DNA of 37,044 nt from Enterococcus avium ATCC 14025 (GCF_000406965.1 NZ_KE136367.1:101922-138965); one strand, 5' to 3'. Numbered from the stretch's first letter, positions 25,363-33,739 are shown. Notes: generated by a model from the letters alone, not told the origin. Translations and numbers: made by a program.

Positions 25363-26226
25363 TTATGCTAAAATTCCTAACCAATAACCGATGATTCCTA
25401 CTGCAAACAACACAAAAATCAAAACGATTGGGCTGACTTTTTTCTTTAGTAAATACATCATCAACAAGGTCAAACCTAACGCTGGTAAACCTGGAACTAA
25501 ATCATCCAAAACATTTTGCACAGTTGTAATAACTGTTTTGCCATCCGCACCTGGTGTTTTCGATACGACTAGCGGTATATTGACAGTGGTCCATTTCGTT
25601 ACCAGAACCCCCATGATGAATAATCCTAAAATTGTCGCACCTTCAGTCAATTTCTGTAATAAATTGCCCGACAGATCTTTAACAATATCCATCCCTTTAC
25701 TGAAGCCGTAAGTCAATCCAAACCATTTCATCGCCAAGCGAATCACGTTAAAAGCTACGAAGAATAAAATTGGTCCCATCACATTTCCAGATAAAGCCAA
25801 CGAGGCACCTAATGCTGCGGTGATCGGACGTAAGGTTCCCCAAACTAATGGATCGCCGACACCAGCTAAAGGTCCCATCAACCCAACCTTTAAGCTATTG
25901 ATTGTCCCATCATCGATATCCGCACCGCTTGCTCGTGCTTCCTCCATCGCCATCGTTACGCCGATAACAGGTCCGCAAACAGCTGGTGTCGTATTAAAGA
26001 AAGTCAAATGGCGTTTCAAGGCTTCTGCTTGTTCTTCTTTGGTTTTATACACTCGACGGATTGTCGGAATCATATCCACACAAAAAGCCAACGCATGAAT
26101 CCGTTCAAAGTTAAAGGACGCCTGCTGGAAGTTTGAAAAGACAAACGTTGTCATCAAATCTTTTTTCGTTAATTGCGATTGCGCATAAATATCTTTTTTC
26201 GTTTCTACTGTTGAAGTATTTTCCAT
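25363..26226 (-). CDS. sorM: PTS sorbose-family transporter, IID component
   Basis: A 287-residue membrane protein of the mannose/sorbose PTS family. A cytoplasmic N-terminal part with the family blocks SNFQQASFNFERIHALAF and FFNTTPAVCGPVIGVTMAMEE is followed by GLMGPLAGVGDPLVWGT and several C-terminal membrane helices. With the IIC protein it forms the channel for sugar uptake. It lies 12 bases after sorA with AGGAGT before the ATG. Confidence 0.94.
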   Translation of the reverse strand: MENTSTVETKKDIYAQSQLTKKDLMTTFVFSNFQQASFNFERIHALAFCVDMIPTIRRVYKTKEEQAEALKRHLTFFNTTPAVCGPVIGVTMAMEEARASGADIDDGTINSLKVGLMGPLAGVGDPLVWGTLRPITAALGASLALSGNVMGPILFFVAFNVIRLAMKWFGLTYGFSKGMDIVKDLSGNLLQKLTEGATILGLFIMGVLVTKWTTVNIPLVVSKTPGADGKTVITTVQNVLDDLVPGLPALGLTLLMMYLLKKKVSPIVLIFVLFAVGIIGYWLGILA

Positions 26227-26238
26227 TTGTACTCCTCC

Positions 26239-27051
26239 TTAATCTTCCAGCTCATCATCGGCTAACTCGCCGGCGACAACTGCTGCGACCTGATTTCCTT
26301 GAACCTCGTTTTTCTTAAAGTTCGGATTTAACTGCACGTAAATCAATGCAGTAATTAGCCCGATAATTCCAAACGCCAACAAACTAAACTCTAAATAACC
26401 GCCCATGACAAATCCAAGATAGAAGAAAGGCATCAAATATGCCACGCTCATCATATTCAAGACCATCGCATATCCGACAACTACGATGAACCCACCGGCA
26501 ACTGCTAAACCTCCTGTGATTACATCTGGTATCATGTTCAACATATTTGTCACCATCTCAGCGTTAACAAAAGCCGCCACAATCGTAGCTGGGATTGCTA
26601 CTCGTAAAGCTTGAATGAATAAGGCACTGAAATGAAGGAAGATAATCTTATTGAAATTTGCTTTTTCCGCTTCACGATCCGCTGCGTGTTGAAAAGCTAC
26701 CGTGATTGTCCGTGCGATAACCGTCAATACTTGCCCCGCCGCTGCCACTGGCAACGCAATCGCAATTCCGGATTGAATATCCTGCTGACCAACAACGACT
26801 AATATAGTAGAAATCACACTCGCCAGAGCTGAATCCGGTGACTGCGCCGCCCCAATATTCATCCAGCCTAGAGCAATCAATTCTAATGTTCCTCCTAGAA
26901 TAATTCCCGTCTGCACATCGCCTAAAATCAGACCAACCATCGTACACGCAATCAACGGTCGATGCGTCTGAAATTCATCTAACACACTGCCCATCCCGCA
27001 AATACAAGAAAAAAGAAAAATAAGTACAATCTGCAACGCTGATAATTCCAT
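26239..27051 (-). CDS. sorA: PTS sorbose-family transporter, IIC component
   Basis: A 270-residue membrane protein. About seven to eight hydrophobic segments include GMGSVLDEFQTHRPLIACTM, the family block GLILGDVQTGIILGGTLELIALGWMN and the loop GAAQSPDSALASVIST. It forms the sugar-binding membrane channel with SorM. Unlike the other sor genes it is set off from its upstream neighbour by 160 bases that contain a dispersed repeat, and the end of that repeat supplies its AGGAGG ribosome site (27060-27065). Confidence 0.94.
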   Translation of the reverse strand: MELSALQIVLIFLFSCICGMGSVLDEFQTHRPLIACTMVGLILGDVQTGIILGGTLELIALGWMNIGAAQSPDSALASVISTILVVVGQQDIQSGIAIALPVAAAGQVLTVIARTITVAFQHAADREAEKANFNKIIFLHFSALFIQALRVAIPATIVAAFVNAEMVTNMLNMIPDVITGGLAVAGGFIVVVGYAMVLNMMSVAYLMPFFYLGFVMGGYLEFSLLAFGIIGLITALIYVQLNPNFKKNEVQGNQVAAVVAGELADDELED

Positions 27052-27211
27052 TATTGTGTCCTCCTATTTCATATTAAGGTAATCATTTTTCTCAAAATGA
27101 GTTTGATGTTCAATACGTATACCACTCCACCAGATTTTTCAGTACTCAATAGAATTTTATCTTGCTTACAATTTTTACCTGAAAAAAGTGGAACTAGTAT
27201 CCTGCCTCCTT
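27052..27211 (-). repeat. Dispersed intergenic repeat between sorB and sorA
   Basis: On the minus strand GTGGAGTGGTATACG (about 27113-27127) is followed by the hairpin TCATTTT/AAAATGA (27083-27100). Then comes GATTACCTTAATATG and AAATAGGAGG, running into the sorA start. The copy before coaA has the same parts to the ribosome site. The rest of the spacer (27134-27211) shows no other signal. Confidence 0.65.
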
Positions 27212-27700
27212 TTAGAACCCTGCTTCTTTTAGCTTCTCTTCAAAATTACCCTTCGGATCGGTCGCAACGACTCTCAAATCTAACTCCACACCTGCTGCTT
27301 CAAGCTTGCGAAATGCATCCGCTTCTGTTTGATCAACTGAAACAGCTTTGGTGATTTGTGTCCGTCCTGTTTTGAATTGCATCCCGCCGATATTGATGGA
27401 TGTGATTGGCACCTGCATTTCGACTAATTCCAATACTTCCATTGGATTCGTGAATAGATAGAACACTGATTCATCTGCATATTTTGGGTTATTATAGACC
27501 TTCACTGCTTTCTCCGGAGTCACGATATTCACTTTGATTCCTGGCGGGGCTGCTTGTTTGACCAATGTTTTACGAATCTCATCATTAGCCACTTCTTTAC
27601 TAACAACGATGATCCGCTTTGCACCAGCTTCCTTTGCCCATACTGTTGCCACTTGTCCATGAATCAAGCGATCATCGATCCGCGATAATTTGATTTGCAT
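27212..27700 (-). CDS. sorB: PTS sorbose-family phosphotransferase, IIB component
   Basis: A 162-residue cytoplasmic protein that takes phosphate from IIA and hands it to sorbose. The active His14 lies in SRIDDRLIHGQV, the classic IIB motif of this family. I start at the Met of MQIKLSRIDD, with GAGGAGG nine bases upstream at the very end of sorF. The ATG follows the sorF stop codon by one base, so the two are coupled. The eight extra upstream codons of the open frame overlap sorF. Confidence 0.94.
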   Translation of the reverse strand: MQIKLSRIDDRLIHGQVATVWAKEAGAKRIIVVSKEVANDEIRKTLVKQAAPPGIKVNIVTPEKAVKVYNNPKYADESVFYLFTNPMEVLELVEMQVPITSINIGGMQFKTGRTQITKAVSVDQTEADAFRKLEAAGVELDLRVVATDPKGNFEEKLKEAGF

Positions 27701-27701
27701 C

Positions 27702-28112
27702 TTATAAATCCTCCTCTTCTTCAATCACCTGTTGTTTAAACGCTTTCACTGTGTCGCAGGATATTTTTGTAACATGATTCACAATCTCTGTTAAACTGCT
27801 GCCTAGCATACTTGCTGCCTCTAAGACAATCGGCAGCGACATTCCTGATATCACGTCAATCTCGCGTTCAGGATTCTTCATTGCAACTGCACAGCTGGCA
27901 TTATAAGGCGTCCCACAAAATAGATCTGTCAAAATCAGATATGATGCATCTTCCTTCATTGCCCCAGCAACTTTTTCTTGGATCGTGTCTAATCCTTCTT
28001 CTTTCAAAAATTCGATCGATTCAAAATCCGGTAGCGTACCAAAAATCATTTCTGCTGATTTTTTCATTTCGTGTGCCAACTTCCCATGCGCAACCAAAAT
28101 TACCTTGTTCAT
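27702..28112 (-). CDS. sorF: PTS sorbose-family phosphotransferase, IIA component
   Basis: A 136-residue cytoplasmic IIA protein of the mannose family that accepts phosphate from HPr on His9 (VILVAHGKLA). LILTDLFCGTPYNASCAVAM is the other conserved block. The acidic tail EEEEDL carries the ribosome site of sorB. It lies 73 bases after sorD. Confidence 0.94.
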   Translation of the reverse strand: MNKVILVAHGKLAHEMKKSAEMIFGTLPDFESIEFLKEEGLDTIQEKVAGAMKEDASYLILTDLFCGTPYNASCAVAMKNPEREIDVISGMSLPIVLEAASMLGSSLTEIVNHVTKISCDTVKAFKQQVIEEEEDL

Positions 28113-28185
28113 AAGCTCCTCCCAGTTCTTTTTTATTTTACAATTCTGCCGACCGCTTATTTCTCACGATCAGCAGAATCAAAAA

Positions 28186-28986
28186 TTACCCTCGTGTTTT
28201 TCCGCCAGCGACGTTAACAGTCACACCATCTATGTAGCTTGACCGGTTAGAAATGAAGTAGGCAACTAAGTCTGCTACTTCTCTTAATTTACCGTCACGA
28301 CCTAATGGAATTGTCTTAGTATTCGTGTACCCAGCACGTAATTGCTCGACTGTTATTCCCCGCGTATAGGCTAACGCTGTTTCGTACTCGATCGTACGTA
28401 AGCCGGTTTCTTCCATAATCCCAGGAGCAATTCCAACAACACGGACACCTTTTTTTCCTAACTCCTTTGCCCATGAGCGAGTAAAGCTGTTCACCGCTGC
28501 CTTTGTTGCCGCGTAAACACTTTGTCCCTCCGAACCTTCTAAGCCACATTCTGATGACATATTAATGATGACCCCATAGCCTTGCTTGACCATTACACGA
28601 CCAACTGCTTGGCCCATTAAGTAGACACCCTTTTGATTAATCGCGATCATCTTATTAAATATCTGTTCATTAATTTGGAATTTCCCTTCCTCGGACATCT
28701 TCTCGTCAACTAACAAGGCTGGGATATTGATACCCGCATTATTGACAACTGCATCAATTGTTTGAAATTTTTTCACTGTTGTCGCTACCGTCTGTTCCAC
28801 CGATTCTGGAGAAGTAACATCTGTTTGACTAAAAACTAAATTTTCGTGAGTAAATGTCCCTTCGCGTAAATCCGCATTCACCACATTGATCTTTAAATCA
28901 CATAACTCTTCAACGATAGCTGCACCAATCCCTGATGAACCTCCAGTAACAATGACCGTTTTTCCTTGTACACCTAACCAATCCAT
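28186..28986 (-). CDS. sorD: Sorbitol-6-phosphate 2-dehydrogenase (SDR family)
   Basis: A 266-residue short-chain dehydrogenase that oxidises D-glucitol 6-phosphate to D-fructose 6-phosphate, the last step of the route. The nucleotide site TGGSSGIG lies at 14-21, NNAG at 82-85, the catalytic Ser at 144/145, Tyr158 and Lys162 in YAATK, and a PG motif after VVGIAPG. Identity as SorD rests on position: first gene after the sor promoter and directly before sorF. An unrelated sugar dehydrogenase would look similar. Confidence 0.9.
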   Translation of the reverse strand: MDWLGVQGKTVIVTGGSSGIGAAIVEELCDLKINVVNADLREGTFTHENLVFSQTDVTSPESVEQTVATTVKKFQTIDAVVNNAGINIPALLVDEKMSEEGKFQINEQIFNKMIAINQKGVYLMGQAVGRVMVKQGYGVIINMSSECGLEGSEGQSVYAATKAAVNSFTRSWAKELGKKGVRVVGIAPGIMEETGLRTIEYETALAYTRGITVEQLRAGYTNTKTIPLGRDGKLREVADLVAYFISNRSSYIDGVTVNVAGGKTRG

Positions 28987-28998
28987 AGCAAATACCCC

Positions 28999-29030
28999 TT
29001 TAACATTTGTGATTTACTTTTAACATTTGT
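28999..29030 (-). promoter_or_regulatory. Tandem SorC operator boxes before sorD
   Basis: Two direct copies of TTTAACATTTGT (28999-29010 and 29019-29030) repeat with a 20-bp period, just downstream of the predicted start. On the minus strand they read ACAAATGTTAAA and resemble ACAAATGTGATAA before sorC itself, so SorC is the likely reader. A related stretch, TCACAAAAGTGCAAG, lies upstream at 29099-29113. Confidence 0.6.
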
Positions 29031-29039
29031 TGCACTTTT

Positions 29040-29068
29040 ATAGTAACCGCACTAGAAAACGTTGTCAA
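29040..29068 (-). promoter_or_regulatory. sor operon promoter with overlapping cre-like site
   Basis: On the minus strand -35 TTGACA (29063-29068) is 17 bp from -10 TACTAT (29040-29045). A cre-like sequence AGAAAACGTTGTCA (29054-29067, 12 of 14 to TGWAARCGYTWNCA) overlaps the -35, which fits CcpA repression in the presence of glucose. Confidence 0.65.
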
Positions 29069-29118
29069 TAACTTTTTGCAATTTTTTTAAAACAAAATCA
29101 CAAAAGTGCAAGACGGCA

Positions 29119-29148
29119 TAAAAAAAGACGAGTTTCTCCAACTCGTCT
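29119..29148 (-). terminator. Terminator between the GyrI-like gene and sorD
   Basis: AGACGAGT (29126-29133) pairs with ACTCGTCT (29141-29148), and a run of seven T follows on the minus strand. It separates the inserted regulator pair from the sor structural genes. Confidence 0.88.
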
Positions 29149-29157
29149 AAATAGATA

Positions 29158-29631
29158 CTATTCGTAAACCAATTCCATAATCGTTTCCTGCTGTTCCTCA
29201 GGTATCTCCTCGTCGCTCAAATAATACTCATAAGAAATCCCGCTGAATTTCCCGCCAATTTTTTTAATCTCATCCATCATGGCGAAATAGGGCTCAGTCA
29301 TATCATCATAACGCCCGACATAAAGTGCAGATAACGCCTTATAGGACGGAAGGAAATAACTGTCGCTTTCGATCTCCGCAGCATTTTTGACTTTCTCTGC
29401 CACGGGAAAACCAACCTCCATCTCAATGGCTGATTCATCCAATCCGCCATTTTCATCCATATTTTTATAAGAAACAAATGGTGTACTTAATATTTGGATT
29501 CCTTGCTCTTGAATAAACCCGCCTAGCTTCATAAAGGTTGGTCCAATAACTTGAGGAATTTCTTCGACCTTCACGGTAAAGGTTTGAGAAAGAATCCATT
29601 GATCTGGTTTCATGATTTGTTCAAACTTCAT
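29158..29631 (-). CDS. GyrI-like effector-binding-domain protein
   Basis: A 157-residue protein made of a single GyrI-like/AraC effector-binding fold (MKFEQIMKPDQWILSQTFTVKVEEIPQVIG start, then two repeats of a beta-strand-rich unit with AIEMEVGFPVAEKV and ALSALYVGRYDDMTEPYFAMMDEI). Such proteins bind small hydrophobic or cationic molecules and sometimes act as inhibitors or sensors. It follows the WYL regulator on the same strand, a pairing that suggests one small detoxification or sensing unit. It has no evident role in sorbose use. AGGAGG precedes the ATG. Confidence 0.8.
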   Translation of the reverse strand: MKFEQIMKPDQWILSQTFTVKVEEIPQVIGPTFMKLGGFIQEQGIQILSTPFVSYKNMDENGGLDESAIEMEVGFPVAEKVKNAAEIESDSYFLPSYKALSALYVGRYDDMTEPYFAMMDEIKKIGGKFSGISYEYYLSDEEIPEEQQETIMELVYE

Positions 29632-29688
29632 TGATATCTCCTCCTTTTTCTATAAGTGTATCGAATAAAAGTGCCAGAACATGTCATA

Positions 29689-30555
29689 TTAAAAATGATT
29701 TTTATAAAATGCCCCAACGTAATTTAAAACCTTCTCGCGAATCCAATCCGGGCCAAGAATTTCAACATTTTTTCCTAGCGGAATTAAAAAACGATAGAGA
29801 TCATCGAATTCCGTGAAGTTCAAAGTCGCATCAAAGCTACTGTCAGGATTGTCCGTCCAAGCAAAATCCGCGAACTCGGCATACTTTTTATAAGCGATCC
29901 GCTTGCTGAATCGTAGCCGAACAGACAACTGTGGAAACACCAATTCTTCCTCTGGAAACGGATAGTCTATTGGCTCTTTTAAAACAACGTTTCGAATTTG
30001 TTTGAGTGGAAATAAGCCCCAATCTAGCTTACTTGATTCCCAAGCCAGCAAATACCACGTTTGATACTTGTACAGTACACGTTTTGGTGCTAAAGACAAG
30101 AGCCGGGTTTGGCCATATTCGGTGTGGTAAACACAGTTGATCTCACAATGATTGAATAACGCCTCTTTGATTTTTTCAAAGGTTTGGCTGGTGATCTCGG
30201 TCTGACTCAAATCGACCTCCAGCCATTCGCTCCAATCATAGACCGTGCCCATTTTTTTCAGCAGCTCATCCGTATCAGCTAAGCCTACAGATTGCAATAA
30301 ATGTAAAGCAAGAAATAGATCATCCTGCTCTTCTTTATCAATCAAAGCATTACTGACATGATAGGCATCATCCAGAAAAATACCGCCATTTCGCCCTTTA
30401 TTGGCATAGACTGGAACTCCTGCCAAACTCAGCGCATCGACATCACGATAAACCGTCCGGACCGACACTTGGAATCGCTCCGCTAATTCCTTTGCGGTAA
30501 CTTGCTTGTGGCTCAATAAAATCAAGATTGTTTGAAGCAAACGAATAACCTGCAT
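29689..30555 (-). CDS. HTH_11/WYL-domain transcription regulator (YafY type)
   Basis: A 288-residue regulator with a DeoR-like HTH_11 domain at the N-terminus (LSHKQVTAKELAERFQVSVRTVYRDVDAL, about 14-42) and a WYL sensor domain in the C-terminal half (YGQTRLLSLAPKRVLYKYQTWYLLAWESS). Bacterial WYL proteins bind nucleic acid or small ligands. With the GyrI-like gene it forms a pair set between sorC and sorD. I see no independent promoter in the 35 bases before it, which hold the sorC terminator, so it may depend on read-through. Confidence 0.87.
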   Translation of the reverse strand: MQVIRLLQTILILLSHKQVTAKELAERFQVSVRTVYRDVDALSLAGVPVYANKGRNGGIFLDDAYHVSNALIDKEEQDDLFLALHLLQSVGLADTDELLKKMGTVYDWSEWLEVDLSQTEITSQTFEKIKEALFNHCEINCVYHTEYGQTRLLSLAPKRVLYKYQTWYLLAWESSKLDWGLFPLKQIRNVVLKEPIDYPFPEEELVFPQLSVRLRFSKRIAYKKYAEFADFAWTDNPDSSFDATLNFTEFDDLYRFLIPLGKNVEILGPDWIREKVLNYVGAFYKNHF

Positions 30556-30572
30556 AGCTCCTCCTTAAAATA

Positions 30573-30600
30573 GAAAAAGATAGGACTCCCCTATCTTTTC
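30573..30600 (-). terminator. Terminator overlapping the end of sorC
   Basis: AAAAGATAGG (30575-30584) pairs with CCTATCTTTT (30590-30599). On the minus strand the ascending arm contains the TAG stop codon of sorC, and TTTTTCT follows. Ribosomes finishing sorC would cover the arm, so termination may depend on translation. Confidence 0.65.
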
Positions 30601-31538
30601 AATACTTCTCGCGCAGTTTCTTCCGTCGTGACTAATACATTAATATACTGACCCTTTAATGCGCTGGCAATCGCGTCGGCTTTATCGACTGCTTCTGCTA
30701 CACCGATTCGATACGGTGTTCGCTTCAAGTCAGCGATATCGATTCCAATCAGACGATCATCTAAACTATTCTCAATGTGTTCGCCTTCAATATTGTAAAA
30801 GCGTGACACCACATCTCCCACCACTTTTTTTCCTTCTAAATAAGCCAGCACATCTTCGCCATAGAACTGTTTCCAGCTTTCACTCGCCTTCAATGTCGGC
30901 GAACCGATTCCTAAAATGGCAATATCAATCTTGCGCCAATAATCGATCAATTCTTGATTAAAATCATTTTCCATCAAGGCTTTTTTCAACGCGACCGTTT
31001 CGGGAAAAGCTGGTGAGTCAATCAATAATGCTCGACCATTTAGTTTTTTTGATGCTTCATAGGTAATTGTATTGACGTGATAATCACTGATTAAACGCCC
31101 AGACGGTCCGCCGATCATTGGGACACAGAGAATATTATCTACCGCATAATTTGTCAGCCCTTCTGGTATTGCGGACATGGTTTCGCCCCAAGAAAAGCCA
31201 AAGATCATATCATCCTTAATAATCTCTGTTAGGTATTCACCGACCCCTTGTGCTAACATTTTATCCTTTTGCGTACGACTTAAATCTGTTCCCGCTTGCA
31301 CTATAATTGCCTTTTCCAGATCGAATTTTTCCTGCAATTCCTTTTCGATACTGTAGGTTCCCGCTTTATCATAGTTGATGGAAATATTCACGATTCCTTC
31401 GTTACGAGAACGCTTCAGCAAACGACTGATCGTACTGCGATGTATATTCAGCTCTTTCGCGATTTGACTTTGATTTTTATCTTCTTGGTAATACATTTCA
31501 GCAATGCGAACCAATAATTTATCTTCTTCTTTTTGCAT
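30591..31538 (-). CDS. sorC: SorC-family transcription regulator of sorbose use
   Basis: A 315-residue regulator. The N-terminal helix-turn-helix is MYYQEDKNQSQIAKELNIHRSTISRLLKRSR (about 15-45), followed by the SorC-type sugar-phosphate-binding domain (about 55-312) with GFSWGETMSAIPEG and VPMIGGPSGR. In Klebsiella SorC represses without and activates with sorbose or its phosphate. Its place at the head of sorDFBAME and the shared ACAAATG boxes before sorC and sorD support that role here. GGAGG precedes the ATG. Confidence 0.9.
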   Translation of the reverse strand: MQKEEDKLLVRIAEMYYQEDKNQSQIAKELNIHRSTISRLLKRSRNEGIVNISINYDKAGTYSIEKELQEKFDLEKAIIVQAGTDLSRTQKDKMLAQGVGEYLTEIIKDDMIFGFSWGETMSAIPEGLTNYAVDNILCVPMIGGPSGRLISDYHVNTITYEASKKLNGRALLIDSPAFPETVALKKALMENDFNQELIDYWRKIDIAILGIGSPTLKASESWKQFYGEDVLAYLEGKKVVGDVVSRFYNIEGEHIENSLDDRLIGIDIADLKRTPYRIGVAEAVDKADAIASALKGQYINVLVTTEETAREVLKR

Positions 31539-31550
31539 AGACTTACCTCC

Positions 31551-31584
31551 TTATCACATTTGTGAAAAACATGAGTCAATGTGA
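31551..31584 (-). promoter_or_regulatory. sorC promoter with overlapping SorC box
   Basis: On the minus strand -35 TTGACT (31574-31579) is 17 bp from -10 TGATAA (31551-31556). A palindrome TCACATTTGTGA (31554-31565) overlaps the -10, and AATGTGA (31578-31584) mirrors TCACATT. The layout fits autoregulation. Confidence 0.6.
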
Positions 31585-31636
31585 TTGTACCCTTTCTTCG
31601 ACCACACATGCAAGCCTTTTCCCTAAAGACAAAGAA

Positions 31637-31665
31637 CCCGTCCATTCAGATATCGAATGAACGGG
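31637..31665 (-). terminator. Terminator after the methyltransferase gene
   Basis: On the minus strand CCCGTTCATTC pairs with GAATGGACGGG (31637-31665, one G-T wobble), followed by TTCTTTG. The U run is weak. Confidence 0.7.
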
Positions 31666-31671
31666 ATCAAT

Positions 31672-32271
31672 TTATTCCTTCACACTGCGAATAATGTAGT
31701 AGCCTTTGTCCTTCGCCACTATTTCGGCGTTGCCGAAAACTTCTTCCATTTTACTTTTTGCGCTGGGCGCACCTTGTTTCTTTTGGATCACGATGGTCAG
31801 TGTACCGCCATCTTTTAACAACGGTTCTGCATCGCTTAATATCTGATGAACGACTTTTTTTCCTGCACGGATCGGCGGATTGCTGACGATTGCGGCATAT
31901 TCTTTTTGATGCAAGGTTTCATAGATGTTCGATTGATGAATATCTGCTTCGATGCCATTGCGCTTCGCATTTCCTTGCGCCAGTTCCACCGCACGATTAT
32001 TCACGTCGATCATTTCGACTGAACGCCCAGTCTGATAGGCCAATGCCATACCGATTGGACCATAGCCGCAGCCAACATCCAGCAATGTTCCCTCCGGTAA
32101 CTCCTCCGCATCGAAATGCTCGATTAATACACGTGAGCCATAATCAACGGTGTCCCTAGAAAAGACTCCGCTATCCGTCACAAATTGAAAATTTTTTCCC
32201 GCCAATTCAAACGACCATTGATGCAAGTCGTGTGCCGTCTCAGGATTTTCCGAATAATAATGATTTGCCAT
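31672..32271 (-). CDS. Class I SAM-dependent methyltransferase, RsmC/YbxB-like
   Basis: A 199-residue cytoplasmic methyltransferase. The SAM-binding motif LLDVGCGYGPIGMALA lies at about 63-78, the acidic loop EMIDVN at about 85-90, and the catalytic SNPPIRAGK at about 134-142. The NPP[FYI] motif marks N-methylation of a guanine, as in 16S rRNA m2G1207 enzymes, and the single-domain length matches Gram-positive YbxB. It starts four bases after the GDSL gene, whose last codons supply the GAAGGG ribosome site, so the two are coupled. Confidence 0.87.
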   Translation of the reverse strand: MANHYYSENPETAHDLHQWSFELAGKNFQFVTDSGVFSRDTVDYGSRVLIEHFDAEELPEGTLLDVGCGYGPIGMALAYQTGRSVEMIDVNNRAVELAQGNAKRNGIEADIHQSNIYETLHQKEYAAIVSNPPIRAGKKVVHQILSDAEPLLKDGGTLTIVIQKKQGAPSAKSKMEEVFGNAEIVAKDKGYYIIRSVKE

Positions 32272-32275
32272 GTTC

Positions 32276-32860
32276 TTACCCTTCTGCTAATAAAATTTCT
32301 TTAATATCACGTGCAATCAAGGCCCCTAAGAAATGATAGCCCTCGTCTGACGGATGGATGCCGTCGAATGTTTGCACAAACTCTTTTGGTTTTGGATAAA
32401 CAGTCATGTGGTGATACAGATCGATTACGTTAACGCCCGATTCTGCCGCTATCATTTTCGCTTTTTGGGCGAAGAGCTGTTGACGCTCATTGTCTCCCTT
32501 TGAATAAATGTCTGTATTGATGTAACCTGTCGTCAATAGAATCACTTTTGACGCATCAAAGGATTCAATGATTTCTCTAATATTTTCGCCAAAGGTGTCA
32601 AGTGAATTTGTCTGCTTCAACGAATCATTGGTTCCAAAAGAAATGACCACAAAATCACCTTCTGCATCCACGGCTTCACTCACCCGAGCCAAACCATCAG
32701 AAGAAGTCTCGCCGCGCTTGCCTAACTTGACTAATGAGTAGCCGGGAAAGCCCATCTCCGTCAGTTCATCAAGAATATACTTATCTAAAATATCACTAGT
32801 TTCACCATTCATGACACCAGCTAATAAACTGTCTCCGAATAAAACGATTTTTTTCATCAT
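32276..32860 (-). CDS. SGNH/GDSL-family hydrolase
   Basis: A 194-residue esterase-type hydrolase. Block I FGDSL (about 8-12) carries the nucleophilic Ser, GKRGET the oxyanion Gly, GTND the block III Asn, and DGIHPSDEGYH the Asp-His pair. No signal peptide, so it acts in the cytoplasm, perhaps on small esters or thioesters. The start is one of two adjacent ATG codons after AAGGAG. I give the first, and the second at 32857 is equally likely. Cotranscribed with the methyltransferase. Confidence 0.85.
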   Translation of the reverse strand: MMKKIVLFGDSLLAGVMNGETSDILDKYILDELTEMGFPGYSLVKLGKRGETSSDGLARVSEAVDAEGDFVVISFGTNDSLKQTNSLDTFGENIREIIESFDASKVILLTTGYINTDIYSKGDNERQQLFAQKAKMIAAESGVNVIDLYHHMTVYPKPKEFVQTFDGIHPSDEGYHFLGALIARDIKEILLAEG

Positions 32861-32911
32861 ACACACTCCTTCTAACAATTTTCTTCCTTATCATAGCACG
32901 AAATGCGGAAA

Positions 32912-33490
32912 TTATTTAGGCAAATAGCGCGGGCCGAATTCCTGTCGTGCCTTTTTACTATATTTCTGCACAAAATCCGATTTCGCATCCGTATAGGCAT
33001 CACGATTGTGCTCAAACTTTTCCTTTAACGTAAGCTTTAATTCTTCATATTGCCGCGCAACTTCTGGATACTTTCGTAGATAATCCCGAAAATAAAACTC
33101 ATCCCAATCTCCTATAGCACGAACATGCAGATGATAAACCTTTTCCGCAAAGCCTTCCGATGTGTAGCCCTTATTCAAATCTAATGTTTGTTTCTCCTTA
33201 TCTTCAATCATCAAGATCCAACCGGCATTTTTCAGCCTCGCTGAAGCTTCTTCCACATCATACCCATCAGGAAATTCCAACAATATATCTACAATCGGCT
33301 TAGCAATCAAGCCTTCGATTGAAGTACTGCCGATATGATTGATTCGTTGAATCGGAAAATCAGCGAACAACTCCGTTAACTGCTGCTTTTCTTCCTCGTA
33401 CCATTTCTCATAATCCACGTTATGATCCTTCAAGATAATTGGAAATAATTCCCACAATTCCGCCAGCGTCATTTCTTCCAGTTTCTTCAT
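32912..33490 (-). CDS. GrpB-family (UPF0157) protein, nucleotidyltransferase fold
   Basis: A 192-residue protein of the GrpB family. The hallmark is HIGSTSIEGLIAKPIVDILLEF (about 54-75), which carries the GS and D-x-D-like residues of a nucleotidyltransferase fold. YHLHVRAIGDWDEFYFRDYLR is the second family block. Substrate and role are not established, and similar domains are fused to CoaE in some bacteria. I start at MKKLEEMTL, with GGTGGAG just upstream. The longer open frame adds 25 basic residues without a ribosome site. Confidence 0.82.
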   Translation of the reverse strand: MKKLEEMTLAELWELFPIILKDHNVDYEKWYEEEKQQLTELFADFPIQRINHIGSTSIEGLIAKPIVDILLEFPDGYDVEEASARLKNAGWILMIEDKEKQTLDLNKGYTSEGFAEKVYHLHVRAIGDWDEFYFRDYLRKYPEVARQYEELKLTLKEKFEHNRDAYTDAKSDFVQKYSKKARQEFGPRYLPK

Positions 33491-33739
33491 TTCTCCACCT
33501 GCTTTCCTAAATCTCCTGCTTCTATCATACACTTTTTCAGGTTGTTTCTTGGCTTTTCTTAACATCTCCCTAGTTTTTTCCTTCGCAACTAAAAAAACAA
33601 TGAAACTCCTATCATTACGATAGCTTTTTACACTTTTTTTCGGCTAAAATGGCTTATAACGTTTTGTGTTAGGAAATTATTCGGATTTCTTGGAAATAGA
33701 ACACTTTCTAAGACTGTTTTTATGGTAGAATAAGCGCAG

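Noticed and set aside
28999-29030. CRISPR-like direct repeats
   Set aside because: Only two short copies with a 20-bp period. Their place after a promoter and likeness to the sorC box fit operator sites.
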